A model generated the notes under the pieces. The model made no database searches, was not told the origin of the DNA, and saw nothing but the letters and a program-made list of their open reading frames with translations. Position numbers and translations under genes: made by a program. Below are positions 1 to 7,969 of a DNA stretch of 64,000 nt, piece by piece. How positions within the stretch are numbered: the stretch's first letter is position 1; every line of letters starts with the position of its first letter. The DNA comes from Neorhizobium sp. GTDB taxonomy: Bacteria; Pseudomonadota; Alphaproteobacteria; Rhizobiales; Rhizobiaceae. The stretch is taken from NCBI GenBank assembly GCA_028283725.1, contig JAPWKC010000002.1, positions 69,501-133,500 on the forward strand, read 5' to 3'.

Positions 1-1032
1 GCCCACAATGCCGGTATAGCTGCCGCCGGAGCGCTGCCATTCGCGGTCGATGTCGTAATCGTTGCCCCAGTTCTTGGCCGAGCGCCAGCGGCCCTGCCAG
101 TCGGTGGTGCGCGGCAGGTAGTCGAGCGGGCGGGCAAGGCCCGGCACGATCTCGCCATCGGCATAGCGCATCGCCTTCTGGCGGCCTTGCGCACGGGTCA
201 GGTCGATGTTGAAGATCATGCAGTTCTCGTCATCGATCGGCACCCAGGCATTGACCGAGACGTTGTTTTCCAGGCTGTTCGACGGATATGTAACCCAGAA
301 AGGGAAGATGAAGCAGGCGAAACGGTGATGCTCCTCGCCTTCGAAGGCGTTGCGCTGGGCCGAATACATCGTGCCGAAGGGCATGACCGAGACGTTGATC
401 TTCGGCGCCTTCTCCGTGACGGTGAAGCGTTCCGGATCGTTCATGTCGAGACGGTCGCCATCGACGCCGCCGACATGCAGGAAGCCGAGATGCGAGGTGT
501 CGATATCGCCTTCGAGCGCCTGCAGCCAGTTGCACTCGCGCTGGGTGAGCGCGATGTTGCGGTCGTCGCCCTCGCCCATGACGGCTTCGATCTCGGGCAG
601 TTCCGGCGGGTTTTCCTGCTCCTTGCCCATGTAGATGAAGACGATGCCGGCGCGCTCGGCGCATTTGTAGGCCTTGGCCTTGATGCCGGCGGGGAAGCGG
701 GTCTTGTCGGGCAGGTTCGGCTGGTCGAGGCAATTGCCTTCGACGTCGAATTTCCAGCCGTGATAGGCGCAGCGGATGCCGCCTTCCTCGTTGCGGCCGA
801 AGAAGAACGAGGCGCAGCGATGCGGACAGCGATGATCCAGAATGCCCGGATTGCCATCCGAATCACGGAACGCGATGAGCTTTTCGCCCATCAGCATCAG
901 GCGCATCGGATCGCCATCGGCCTTGATCTCGGACGACAGGCAGGCCGGCATCCAGAACTGGCGGATGAACTCGCCCATGATCGTGCCGGGGCCGACGCGG
1001 GTGAGCTGTTCGTTTTCTTCAGCAGTAATCAT
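1..1032 (-). CDS. Rieske aromatic ring-hydroxylating oxygenase, large subunit (partial)
   Basis: Oxygenase component of a Rieske non-heme iron system of the phthalate 4,5-dioxygenase/vanillate demethylase type, which inserts oxygen into an aromatic or related substrate using electrons from a reductase not seen here. The gene runs off the left edge; 344 codons are present. The Rieske cluster ligands are Cys69/His71 (CPHRC) and Cys88/His91 (CAYHGW). The mononuclear iron site is D178-T-S-H181-x4-H186. It starts 32 bases after the nitrilase stop, so the two are probably cotranscribed, with the nitrilase first. The family is clear; the substrate is not. Confidence 0.9.
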   Translation of the reverse strand, partial: MITAEENEQLTRVGPGTIMGEFIRQFWMPACLSSEIKADGDPMRLMLMGEKLIAFRDSDGNPGILDHRCPHRCASFFFGRNEEGGIRCAYHGWKFDVEGNCLDQPNLPDKTRFPAGIKAKAYKCAERAGIVFIYMGKEQENPPELPEIEAVMGEGDDRNIALTQRECNWLQALEGDIDTSHLGFLHVGGVDGDRLDMNDPERFTVTEKAPKINVSVMPFGTMYSAQRNAFEGEEHHRFACFIFPFWVTYPSNSLENNVSVNAWVPIDDENCMIFNIDLTRAQGRQKAMRYADGEIVPGLARPLDYLPRTTDWQGRWRSAKNWGNDYDIDREWQRSGGSYTGIVG

Positions 1033-1064
1033 GTGATTGCTCCCTTTACATCAAGCAATGAAAA

Positions 1065-2117
1065 TCAGGCATCCTGGGGGTCGAGCTTCGGCTGAAGCAC
1101 GCGGGTGGCTTCCAGATGCGAAATGGTTTGTTCCAAAAGTCCGGCGGTTTCCGAGACGCTGTTCATCGGCGCCTTGAGGAAGCCGTTGGCGGGGTAGCCG
1201 CGGGCGGCCGCATAAAATGGCGCATAGGCCTCGAAGCGGTTGCGGATGATCGGATTATGGGTGGTCGTGTCGGCCCGGCGCTCGGCGCGCAGCGCCTCGA
1301 CGTCGATCATCGCGCTGACGGAGATGCTTTCCTCCGGCCCCTCGAGAAGGCAGATCGTGTTGCCGCGGTAATCGATGATTTCCGAACGGCCGCCCATCAC
1401 CGACGGATCACGCGAAAAGCCGATATTGCCGGCGACATTGGCGCTGACGAGATAGGCCATGTTTTCGGCGGCACGGGCGCGCTTGGTCGCCTCCTGCATG
1501 GCCGACTTCTTCGAATTGGTCGGGTGCAGGATGACTTCGGCACCCTGCATCATCATGATCCGCGCCACTTCCGGCACGTTGATTTCGCCGCAGGGGATGA
1601 GACAGAGGCGGCCAAGCTCGGTCTCGACCACCGGGAAGACTTCCGAAAGCGGCGTTTCGGCCAGATAGGCATCGAGAAAATCATGCGGCGACGGGAAGGC
1701 GGCCGTGTTGATGCGCTTGTAGATCGCAACCACCTCGCCCGCTTTGTCGATCAGGAAAGACGTATTGAAATAGCGGCCCGGCCATTTCGGATCCTTCTCG
1801 AACATGTTGCCGGCGATGAAAATGCCTTGTTCACGGGCGAGCGCCTGAAGCGGTGCGGTCTGCCAGCCGGGGATCGTGTCGCAGGCGCGCTCGATCCAGT
1901 CGGCCACCGGCATTTCGAGCGGCGGCCCCTGCATGCCGAATTCCGGGAACAGAACGAGGTCCGGTCGTTGCGCGGAATTGCAGGCCGCAAGCACCATATC
2001 CGTGAAGTGGGCGATATTGGCCTCGATCACCGCGCGGGCCGCATTATTGTCCGGCGCGTCGACCGCACGCTGGCTTTTCATCTGGATGCTTGTCGCACGC
2101 CATGGCTTGATCTTCAT
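1065..2117 (-). CDS. Nitrilase-superfamily carbon-nitrogen hydrolase
   Basis: A 350-residue C-N hydrolase that cleaves a nitrile, amide or carbamoyl group. The catalytic triad is visible as Glu59 (FPEFG), Lys134 (YKR) and Cys176 (PCGEIN). The start at 2117 has an AGGGGA ribosome binding site nine bases upstream; an in-frame upstream Met at 2162 would run across the operator and is less likely. The protein has a 40-residue tail beyond the core, ending in a predicted helix. It leads the operon with the Rieske oxygenase and diverges from the GntR gene. Pairing with a Rieske enzyme suggests release of ammonia or an amine from an aromatic nitrile or amide, but the sequence does not fix the bond type. 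Confidence 0.85.
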   Translation of the reverse strand: MKIKPWRATSIQMKSQRAVDAPDNNAARAVIEANIAHFTDMVLAACNSAQRPDLVLFPEFGMQGPPLEMPVADWIERACDTIPGWQTAPLQALAREQGIFIAGNMFEKDPKWPGRYFNTSFLIDKAGEVVAIYKRINTAAFPSPHDFLDAYLAETPLSEVFPVVETELGRLCLIPCGEINVPEVARIMMMQGAEVILHPTNSKKSAMQEATKRARAAENMAYLVSANVAGNIGFSRDPSVMGGRSEIIDYRGNTICLLEGPEESISVSAMIDVEALRAERRADTTTHNPIIRNRFEAYAPFYAAARGYPANGFLKAPMNSVSETAGLLEQTISHLEATRVLQPKLDPQDA

Positions 2118-2151
2118 CGGCGACGATCCCCTGTCTGTTATTGCACGCCAC

Positions 2152-2161
2152 TGGTATACCA
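2152..2161. promoter_or_regulatory. Putative GntR operator, site A
   Basis: Perfect 10-bp palindrome TGGTATACCA, 35 bases upstream of the nitrilase start and in the gap shared with the divergent GntR gene. Related sites occur at 3252, 5143 and 5442. FCD-type GntR proteins such as NanR bind GGTATA-like sequences, which fits this regulator. Assignment to the adjacent gene product is inference. Confidence 0.6.
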
Positions 2162-2383
2162 CTTGAAGATAATCAAAAGCCTTGCCTTTGCAAGCGCCAA
2201 AATTACGACCTGTCGTTTTTCTAGGCAGATTGTCGAAACCGGCTGGAAACGGGCCAAAGAGGCCGGGAGAGCGCGAATATTCCTTTTGTGCGCCATCAAA
2301 TGTCGCGCTATACGGTTTCGATGCGCGCTCGATAATGTCATTTGCGGGGCGTCAGGGCACCAACGTTAAGGAATGCTGAGGGC

Positions 2384-3064
2384 ATGCTAGCATCGCCGGA
2401 TGACAGGTCCGTTGAAGACGACGGCCTCGAAGAGCGTCAGAACCTGACGGAGCACGTCTACGACCGGCTGATCGAGATCCTGATCCGCGGCGAGCTGCGC
2501 CCTGGTGACGTGATCACCGAACGCAAAATGGCCGACCGGCTGAATGCATCGCGCACGCCAATCCGCGAAGCGTTGCGCCGGCTGGAAGCCGAAGGGCTTG
2601 TCTACAAGCAGGCGAGCCGCGGCGTCACCGTCAGCCCGTTCTCGGCCGAAAAGTTCATTGAAATCCTCAACATCCGCCAATTGCTGGAAGGCGAGGCAGC
2701 ACGCCTTGCCGCCGGCAATCTGCTCGCCTCGGAACTTGCCGATATCCGCGCCCAGCAGGCGAGCCTTGTCGCCACCGCCGAGCCGAGCCTGTCCGACATA
2801 TGGCAGGCCGACGACATGCTGCATGGCGCAATCGCCCGCGCATCCGGCAGCGATCTTCTGGCCAACATGATCCGCGACCTGCGCCGCCTGACGCATGTGT
2901 TCAATGCCTATCGCAATGCCGGCAAGCGCGGCTTTGCCAACCACGACAGCAGCGAACTTCTCCTGGCTCTCGAACGCGGCGCTTCGGCCGACGCACAGAA
3001 GGCCATGGTCGAGCATATCGCCGCCGTGAAGACCGAGATCATCGACAAACTCTCCGGCCGTTGA
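2384..3064 (+). CDS. GntR-family transcriptional regulator, FCD (FadR) subfamily
   Basis: A 226-residue regulator. Residues 20-85 form the winged helix-turn-helix, with the typical ASRTPIREALRRLEAEGLV recognition helix. Residues 95-215 form the all-helical FCD effector domain with a D-x3-H motif (DMLHGA) and a later EHIAAVK histidine that fit a metal-coordinating pocket. The start at 2384 follows AAGGA at a workable spacing; an earlier in-frame Met at 2342 lacks this. It is divergent from the nitrilase-Rieske unit. Palindromes resembling FCD-GntR operators sit before four nearby units, so it probably represses the island until its small organic-acid effector appears. Confidence 0.88.
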   Translation: MLASPDDRSVEDDGLEERQNLTEHVYDRLIEILIRGELRPGDVITERKMADRLNASRTPIREALRRLEAEGLVYKQASRGVTVSPFSAEKFIEILNIRQLLEGEAARLAAGNLLASELADIRAQQASLVATAEPSLSDIWQADDMLHGAIARASGSDLLANMIRDLRRLTHVFNAYRNAGKRGFANHDSSELLLALERGASADAQKAMVEHIAAVKTEIIDKLSGR

Positions 3065-3209
3065 CATCAAAACGGCCGCCGCTCGCGAAAAAAACACGGA
3101 CGGCCGGCCGGTCTGGCCGTCTCCATGAGGAACCGCATGCCGTCAAAAGCCCGGCCATGCCGCTCCTGCGTTCGCCAAAAAACATGCCTGTCTCGTCGCG
3201 CTGCGAACG

Positions 3210-3241
3210 AGACCCGGCGATCGTCGGCAAAAGCCGGGTCT
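3210..3241 (+). terminator. Hairpin downstream of GntR gene
   Basis: Perfect 9-bp stem (AGACCCGGC at 3210-3218 and its complement at 3233-3241) with a 14-base loop. No T tract follows. It ends ten bases before operator site B. It may end the GntR transcript or be a leader structure; a shorter 7-bp hairpin lies at 3099-3121. Confidence 0.35.
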
Positions 3242-3251
3242 GGCATATTGA

Positions 3252-3261
3252 TGGTATACAA
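3252..3261. promoter_or_regulatory. Putative GntR operator, site B
   Basis: TGGTATACAA, nine of ten bases matching the perfect palindrome of site A. It lies 67 bases upstream of the NIPSNAP gene, within its likely promoter region. Confidence 0.5.
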
Positions 3262-3327
3262 TTCGCATGCCATGATGTCGGGGCATTCGCACCATGACCC
3301 CATCTTCATCCCCGCGAAGGATCATCC

Positions 3328-3942
3328 ATGTTCTATAACCTGACGGTACTGTCGCTGCTGCCCAATCGGCTCGGCGCCGTTCTACCGAAATTGCCGGCCA
3401 CCTATGAAACGCTTGCGCCGAACGGCAAGGCGCTCGGCGCCTTCTCCTGCGAGTTCGGCATGCTCAACCGCTTCACCTTCCTCTCCGCCTATGAAACGCT
3501 CGATGCGCTGATGGCGGATCGCGCCGCAAAGATCGAGGCGAGCGATCCCTACGGTATCGGCGGGCATCTCGGCAGCGTCGAACAGACCGCCTTCAAGCCG
3601 CTCTCCTTCATGGGCGATATCGAACCGGGCGAATACGGCCCCTTCTACGAGATCCGCACCTATACGCTGGCACCGAACGGGCTCGACGAGACGGCAGAGG
3701 CCTGGAGCAAGGTCGTGCCGCGCCGCAACGAGATGTCGAAGCTGCTGATGGTGATGGGCTCGATCGAGAACGGCCCGCAGAAGATGGTGCATATCTGGCC
3801 CTACAAGACGATCGAGGACCGGGTAAAAGCGCGCGGCCAGGCCGGCAAGGAAGGCATCTGGCCGCCACCGGGCGGTTCGGCGCACCTGACCTCACTGCAA
3901 TCGGAACTGTTCGTCGCAACCGGCTTTTCCGACCTCAAGTAA
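3328..3942 (+). CDS. NIPSNAP-domain protein
   Basis: A 204-residue protein with two NIPSNAP/dimeric ferredoxin-like halves; the second opens at about residue 109 with the diagnostic YEIRTYTL. No signal peptide. NIPSNAP and related EthD/dimeric alpha-beta barrel proteins often sit in aromatic or amide degradation clusters, where some act as small isomerases or cofactor-free monooxygenases; a catalytic role here is unproven. AAGGA lies nine bases before the ATG. It is a single-gene unit with its own operator (site B) and faces the DapA-like gene tail to tail, with a terminator between. Confidence 0.8.
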   Translation: MFYNLTVLSLLPNRLGAVLPKLPATYETLAPNGKALGAFSCEFGMLNRFTFLSAYETLDALMADRAAKIEASDPYGIGGHLGSVEQTAFKPLSFMGDIEPGEYGPFYEIRTYTLAPNGLDETAEAWSKVVPRRNEMSKLLMVMGSIENGPQKMVHIWPYKTIEDRVKARGQAGKEGIWPPPGGSAHLTSLQSELFVATGFSDLK

Positions 3943-4097
3943 ACGATAAGGTTTCTGCGCGAGCCGGTATTTCCATCGGGTGCCGGCTTGCCGCAGAAGC
4001 CTCCAATCCTAGCCTCCAATCCTTGAGTGCCTGCACCCTCGGGGCAGGCCGGAGCATGACGACGGATTGGTTTTCAGGCATTTTCCCAACAGCTACA

Positions 4098-4127
4098 GCC
4101 CGCGCGAGCATCTCACGCGGGCCTTTC
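4098..4127 (+). terminator. Intrinsic-type terminator between convergent genes
   Basis: Stem GCCCGCG (4098-4104) and CGCGGGC (4116-4122), an 11-base loop, then a short pyrimidine run CTTTCTC on the plus strand. It would stop plus-strand transcription from the NIPSNAP gene. Confidence 0.5.
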
Positions 4128-4153
4128 TCATGCACCTGTCAATTCGGGAAAAC

Positions 4154-5077
4154 TCAGCCGAGTTCGGCCAGACGCCGCTCCAGACGTGCCAGCATCCGCT
4201 CCACATCCGCCACGGCGCCTGCGTCCAGCACGCCACCCGGCTTGCGCTGGGCGGCAGATGCGATCGCGCCGCGTTTGGCGAGCACGTATTTGCGCACCGC
4301 AAGGCCGAGGCCGGGCTGCTGCTCGTAGCGCACCAGCGGCATATGGGCGTCGAAAATGTCGGTGGCACGCTCGATCTCGCCACGCCCGGCAAGCGCCACG
4401 ACATCGCGCATCATCTCGGGATAGGCATAGCCGGTCATCGCGCCATCGGCGCCGCGCAGCATCTCGTCCAGAAGAAACAATCCGCCATTGCCGCACAGAA
4501 TGGACACCCGCCGCCGGCCCTTGTCTTCTTCGGCCCTGATCGCGGAGACCTTGGCCAGTCCCGGCCAGTCCTCATGCTTGAGCATGACGATATTCGGGCA
4601 GGCATCGACGATGCGCGAAAATGTGTCGAGGCTGATATTGACCCTGGTCGATAGCGGGAAATCCTGCAGCACCACCGGCGCCGATCCGACCGCCTCGCAG
4701 ACATTGGCGTAATAACTGACGATCGTCTCGTTGGTGGTGAGCGTCGAGGGTGGCGCAACCATGACGCCGGCCGCCCCCATATCCATCACCGCGGCCGAAA
4801 CGTCTGCGATAGCGGCAAGGCCCGGCGAGGAGACACCGACCACGACAGGCAACCTTCCTGCCCGCGCGATCACCCGACGCGAGATTTCGAGCGCTTCCGG
4901 CTGCGTGAGTTTCGGCGCCTCGCCCATCATGCCGAGAATGGTCAGCCCGTCGGCGCCGGTCTCGGCGTAGAAATCGACAACGCGGTCGAGGCTTTCGTAA
5001 TCCACCCGCCCGGAATCATCGAAGGGCGTGACGGCAATCACATAGACACCTCTGGTGTCGCTGGAGATCAGGGGCAT
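4154..5077 (-). CDS. DapA-superfamily aldolase/lyase lacking the canonical tyrosine
   Basis: A 307-residue class I (Schiff-base) TIM-barrel lyase of the DHDPS/N-acetylneuraminate lyase superfamily. The substrate-binding GxxGE loop is present (GMMGEAP, residue 49 on), and Lys167 (VMLKHEDW) is the expected Schiff-base lysine. The tyrosine of the usual YNxP motif is absent: the site reads Q138-D-F-P. That argues against a true DapA and for a different dehydratase or aldolase. The start at 5077 places AAGAGG six bases upstream; an ATG at 5083 sits directly on that sequence. It diverges from the ABC genes, and its promoter carries operator pair C. Confidence 0.8.
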   Translation of the reverse strand: MPLISSDTRGVYVIAVTPFDDSGRVDYESLDRVVDFYAETGADGLTILGMMGEAPKLTQPEALEISRRVIARAGRLPVVVGVSSPGLAAIADVSAAVMDMGAAGVMVAPPSTLTTNETIVSYYANVCEAVGSAPVVLQDFPLSTRVNISLDTFSRIVDACPNIVMLKHEDWPGLAKVSAIRAEEDKGRRRVSILCGNGGLFLLDEMLRGADGAMTGYAYPEMMRDVVALAGRGEIERATDIFDAHMPLVRYEQQPGLGLAVRKYVLAKRGAIASAAQRKPGGVLDAGAVADVERMLARLERRLAELG

Positions 5078-5142
5078 GGGCATCCTCTTGTAATACGTGG
5101 GAAAAATCGGGGCTTCATAGGGGCGACAGCACCTAGAAAAAA

Positions 5143-5163
5143 TGGCATACCATTAGTGTACCA
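5143..5163. promoter_or_regulatory. Putative GntR operator pair C
   Basis: TGGCATACCA (5143-5152), one T, then TAGTGTACCA (5154-5163). The two elements are 11 bp apart centre to centre. It lies 66 bases upstream of the DapA-like start and matches pair D in the same plus-strand orientation. Confidence 0.6.
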
Positions 5164-5441
5164 CTTTTCATTCATCAAGTGGCGCCGGCTGCTGGTGCGC
5201 AAAACGTCGCCGATTAAAGCGGCAGATCGATTTTTTTCGAGATGTCTTTTGAGGCATTCCGATAGCCAGGCGCCGAGTGCCGCATCGTCCGCAGGGCGCT
5301 ATGCGTTTGATAAATGGTAATTACCGGCGCTGCGCCTGATGGGACAGACAGGCCGCGGCACGCCGACATTTGCGTGTTTTTTGTGCGAAAAATATTTCTG
5401 CCCAATTGCCCGCCAGCATCTACTTGTCGCGATGGGGAGCT

Positions 5442-5462
5442 TGGAATACCATCGATGTACCA
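5442..5462. promoter_or_regulatory. Putative GntR operator pair D
   Basis: TGGAATACCA (5442-5451), one T, then CGATGTACCA (5453-5462), again 11 bp apart. It lies 45 bases upstream of the ABC ATPase start. It is nearly the same sequence as pair C, which suggests one regulator controls both divergent units. Confidence 0.6.
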
Positions 5463-5507
5463 GTGTTTATTGCGATGACGCCCGATGCCCAGGAGGCTTA
5501 GCGGAGC

Positions 5508-6311
5508 ATGTTGAATTCTACACGATCCGGTAATTTCATTTCCATCGAAGGCGTTTCCAAGACCTTCCCCACCCGCAAGGGCAATGTACTGGCGCTGAGC
5601 CAGATCGATCTCGGCATAAAACCGGGCGAGTTCGTCTCGATCGTCGGCCCGAGCGGCTGCGGCAAGAGCACGCTTCTGATGATCCTTGCCGGCCTCATCC
5701 CGTCGTCCGGCGGGGTGGTGCATGTCAACGGCCGCGACATCACGGCCCCGAGTGCCGATATCGGCATCGTCTTCCAGCGCGACGTGCTGCTGGAATGGCG
5801 CACGGCGCTGGAAAACATCGTGCTTCAGGCGGAAATCCGCAAGATGGACAAGAAGGCCGCCACCGAGCGCGCCATGCAGCTTCTCGACATGGTGGGCCTC
5901 AAGGGCTTCGAGAATGCTTTCCCGCACGAGCTTTCCGGCGGCATGCGCCAGCGCGTCTCGATCTGTCGGGCGCTGCTGCACGAACCGCCCCTTGTGGTGA
6001 TGGACGAGCCCTTCGGCGCGCTCGATGCCCTCACCCGCGACCAGCTGCAACTCGACCTTCTGAAGATGTGGCAGAAGTCCGGCATGACGGTCGTCTTCAT
6101 CACCCACTCGATCAGCGAGGCGGTCTTCCTCAGCGACCGCGTCGTCGTCATGTCGCCGCGCCCCGGCCGGATCGAGGAGATCATCGACATCGATCTGCCG
6201 CGACCGCGCCGCCTGTCGATGCGCGAGACCCCGAAATTCGCGGGCTATGCCCATCAGGTGACGTCGATTTTCAAGACCCTCGGTGTTTTGCGCGAAGGAG
6301 ATGACGAATGA
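5508..6311 (+). CDS. ABC transporter ATPase, NitT/TauT (SsuB/TauB-like) family
   Basis: A 267-residue importer ATPase. Walker A GPSGCGKST (about residue 48), signature LSGGMRQR, Walker B VVMDEPFGALDALTRDQ and the H-loop THS are all intact, and the protein has the usual family length. AGGAGG lies 11 bases before the ATG. The gene overlaps the permease by four bases (ATGA), so the two are translationally coupled. NitT/TauT systems take up nitrate, taurine, sulfonates, aromatic acids or pyrimidine precursors. In this island an aromatic or nitrogenous substrate is likely. The cognate binding protein is not adjacent. Confidence 0.92.
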   Translation: MLNSTRSGNFISIEGVSKTFPTRKGNVLALSQIDLGIKPGEFVSIVGPSGCGKSTLLMILAGLIPSSGGVVHVNGRDITAPSADIGIVFQRDVLLEWRTALENIVLQAEIRKMDKKAATERAMQLLDMVGLKGFENAFPHELSGGMRQRVSICRALLHEPPLVVMDEPFGALDALTRDQLQLDLLKMWQKSGMTVVFITHSISEAVFLSDRVVVMSPRPGRIEEIIDIDLPRPRRLSMRETPKFAGYAHQVTSIFKTLGVLREGDDE

Positions 6312-7111
6312 GTGCAGCAGACATGTCCAGCTTCAAGCCGGCATCGGCGATCCGGCTTCGCGTTCCCTATGCCCTTTTGACCCTGATCGCGCTTTTGATC
6401 GTCTGGCAGGTCGCGGTCATGGTCGCGCGGTTGCCCGATTATCTCTTGCCCTCGCCGGCCACGATCATCACCTCGCTCTATGATCTCTCGGGCCTGCTCG
6501 TCTATCATACGTGGATCACGCTCGTCGAAGTCGTGCTCGGCTTCATCGTCGCCTTTCTGGTCGCCGTGCCGCTTGCGACGCTGATCTGTTATTCCAAACT
6601 CTTCGAGCGATCGGTCTATCCACTGATCGTCGGCTCGCAGACCATTCCGAAAGTGGCGATCGCGCCGCTTCTTCTGGCCGCCTTCGGCTACGGGCTCGTG
6701 CCGAAAGTGACGATCGTGGCGCTGATGGCCTTCTTCCCGATGGTCATCAACACTGTCGTCGGCTTGCGCTCGGTATCGCAGGAAATGATCTATCTTTCCC
6801 AGTCGATGGGCGCCTCGCCGATGCAGCAGTTCTTCCGCTTCCGCATGCCGGGGGCGCTGCCTTCGATGTTTGCCGGCATGAAGATGGCTTCCGTTCTCGC
6901 GGTCATCGGCGCCATCGTGGCGGAATTCGTCGGCTCCAATAACGGTCTCGGCTATGTCATCACGGTTGCCGGATCGAATTTCCGCATGGACCAGCAGTTT
7001 GCCGCGATCGTCGTTCTCTCGGCGCTCGGCACCGTCATCTTCTGGATCATCGGCCTGATCGAACGGCGCGCGCTTCCCTGGCACAAGCCGACGCAGGACG
7101 GCGGCCACTGA
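6308..7111 (+). CDS. ABC transporter permease, NitT/TauT (SsuC/TauC-like) family
   Basis: A 267-residue inner-membrane permease with about six membrane segments; the first is near residues 20-40 and the last near 233-253. The EAA loop that docks with the ATPase is seen at MGASPMQQFFRFRMPGALPS. The start overlaps the ATPase stop. Closest in type to the permease at 28693, which belongs to a second, complete system. Three hairpins follow the stop, so the operon may end here or be attenuated before the SDR genes. Confidence 0.92.
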   Translation: MSAADMSSFKPASAIRLRVPYALLTLIALLIVWQVAVMVARLPDYLLPSPATIITSLYDLSGLLVYHTWITLVEVVLGFIVAFLVAVPLATLICYSKLFERSVYPLIVGSQTIPKVAIAPLLLAAFGYGLVPKVTIVALMAFFPMVINTVVGLRSVSQEMIYLSQSMGASPMQQFFRFRMPGALPSMFAGMKMASVLAVIGAIVAEFVGSNNGLGYVITVAGSNFRMDQQFAAIVVLSALGTVIFWIIGLIERRALPWHKPTQDGGH

Positions 7112-7121
7112 TCAACCGTTC

Positions 7122-7200
7122 CCGATGGGCCGAGCCCATCGGTCATCTGATCGGCAGTAACCGATCGAACGACTTGCCCGACGCGCGGCAAAAAGCGCGC
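7122..7200 (+). terminator. Cluster of three hairpins after the permease gene
   Basis: A perfect 9-bp stem with a 3-base loop (CCGATGGGC at 7122-7130, complement at 7134-7142) is followed by a 6-bp stem (GATCGG 7149-7154 / CCGATC 7161-7166) and a weaker CGCGC/GCGCG hairpin (7182-7199). No T tract follows. It could end transcription or stabilise the ABC message 3' end. Confidence 0.4.
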
Positions 7201-7244
7201 CCGATACCGCATGCCATCATTTCATTCCGCAAAGAAGATTTTCC

Positions 7245-7925
7245 ATGGACAGCATTCTGATTTCCGGTGCCAATCGCGGCATCGGGCTTGAACTTGCTCG
7301 GCAATTTTCCGCCGGCGGCTGGCACGTGCTCGCCACCGCCCGCAAGCCGGACGAGGCAGGCGAACTGAAAGCCCTCGGCGGCAATATCGAGATCCTCGAA
7401 CTCGAGGTCGACAATGCAGCCTCGATCGCGGCACTCAAGGAAACGCTGAAGGGACGGCCGATCGACGTTCTCTTTGCCAATGCCGGCATTACCGGCGACC
7501 TCAAGGCCATGGCCGGCGACGTGTCGCGCGACGATTTCCTCAAGGTGCAGGCGGTCAACGGCTTTGCACCCTTCGCGCTGGCGCAGGCGCTGCGCGACAA
7601 TGTCCTGGCCGGCGAGCGCAAAATCGTTGCCGCGATGTCGAGCCTGATGAGTTCGGTCACCGCCAACGACTGGGGCACGCAATACACCTACCGCGCCTCC
7701 AAGACCGCGCTCAATGCCGGCTGGTCGGCAATGGCCGACCTCTGGCGGCCGCTCGGCCTCACCTGCGTGCTGATCCGGCCGGGCATGGTCGCCACCCGGA
7801 TGACCAATTTTACCGGCATCCGCGCCGAAGACAGCGTTGCGGGCATGAAGACGGTCATCGAGGGCCTGACGCCGGCCGATGCCGGCCGCATCATCGGATA
7901 TGACGGCCTCGACGTTCCTTGGTGA
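7245..7925 (+). CDS. SDR-family NAD(P)-dependent oxidoreductase (first tandem copy)
   Basis: A 226-residue classical short-chain dehydrogenase/reductase. The cofactor motif is GANRGIG (residues 8-14), the NAG motif is FANAG (about 78-82), and the active site is Ser133 or nearby with Tyr149-x3-Lys153. Arg33 after the second strand (TARK) suggests NADP preference. The protein is short and ends in VPW, as does the next gene, its paralogue. Start ATG 7245 lies downstream of an AAGAAG stretch. It may reduce or oxidise an intermediate of the island's pathway, but no operator palindrome precedes it, so that link rests on position only. Confidence 0.87.
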   Translation: MDSILISGANRGIGLELARQFSAGGWHVLATARKPDEAGELKALGGNIEILELEVDNAASIAALKETLKGRPIDVLFANAGITGDLKAMAGDVSRDDFLKVQAVNGFAPFALAQALRDNVLAGERKIVAAMSSLMSSVTANDWGTQYTYRASKTALNAGWSAMADLWRPLGLTCVLIRPGMVATRMTNFTGIRAEDSVAGMKTVIEGLTPADAGRIIGYDGLDVPW

Positions 7926-7969
7926 GCGCCGTCGAGACGGGAAAGGCAAGAAACAAAAAGGGGAAAGCC

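Larger units (their letters stand above)
5084..5507. other. Divergent intergenic region with two operator pairs
   Basis: A 424-base gap between the DapA-like gene and the ABC transporter. Apart from the two matching operator pairs (5143-5163 and 5442-5462), which sit near the two gene starts, I see no convincing open reading frame or RNA. The middle (about 5220-5400) is more AT-rich than its surroundings and should hold both promoters. Confidence 0.6.

Noticed and set aside
3962..3988. Second terminator after the NIPSNAP gene (AGCCGG ... CCGGCT)
   Set aside because: Only 6 bp and no T run; the hairpin at 4098 is the better candidate.
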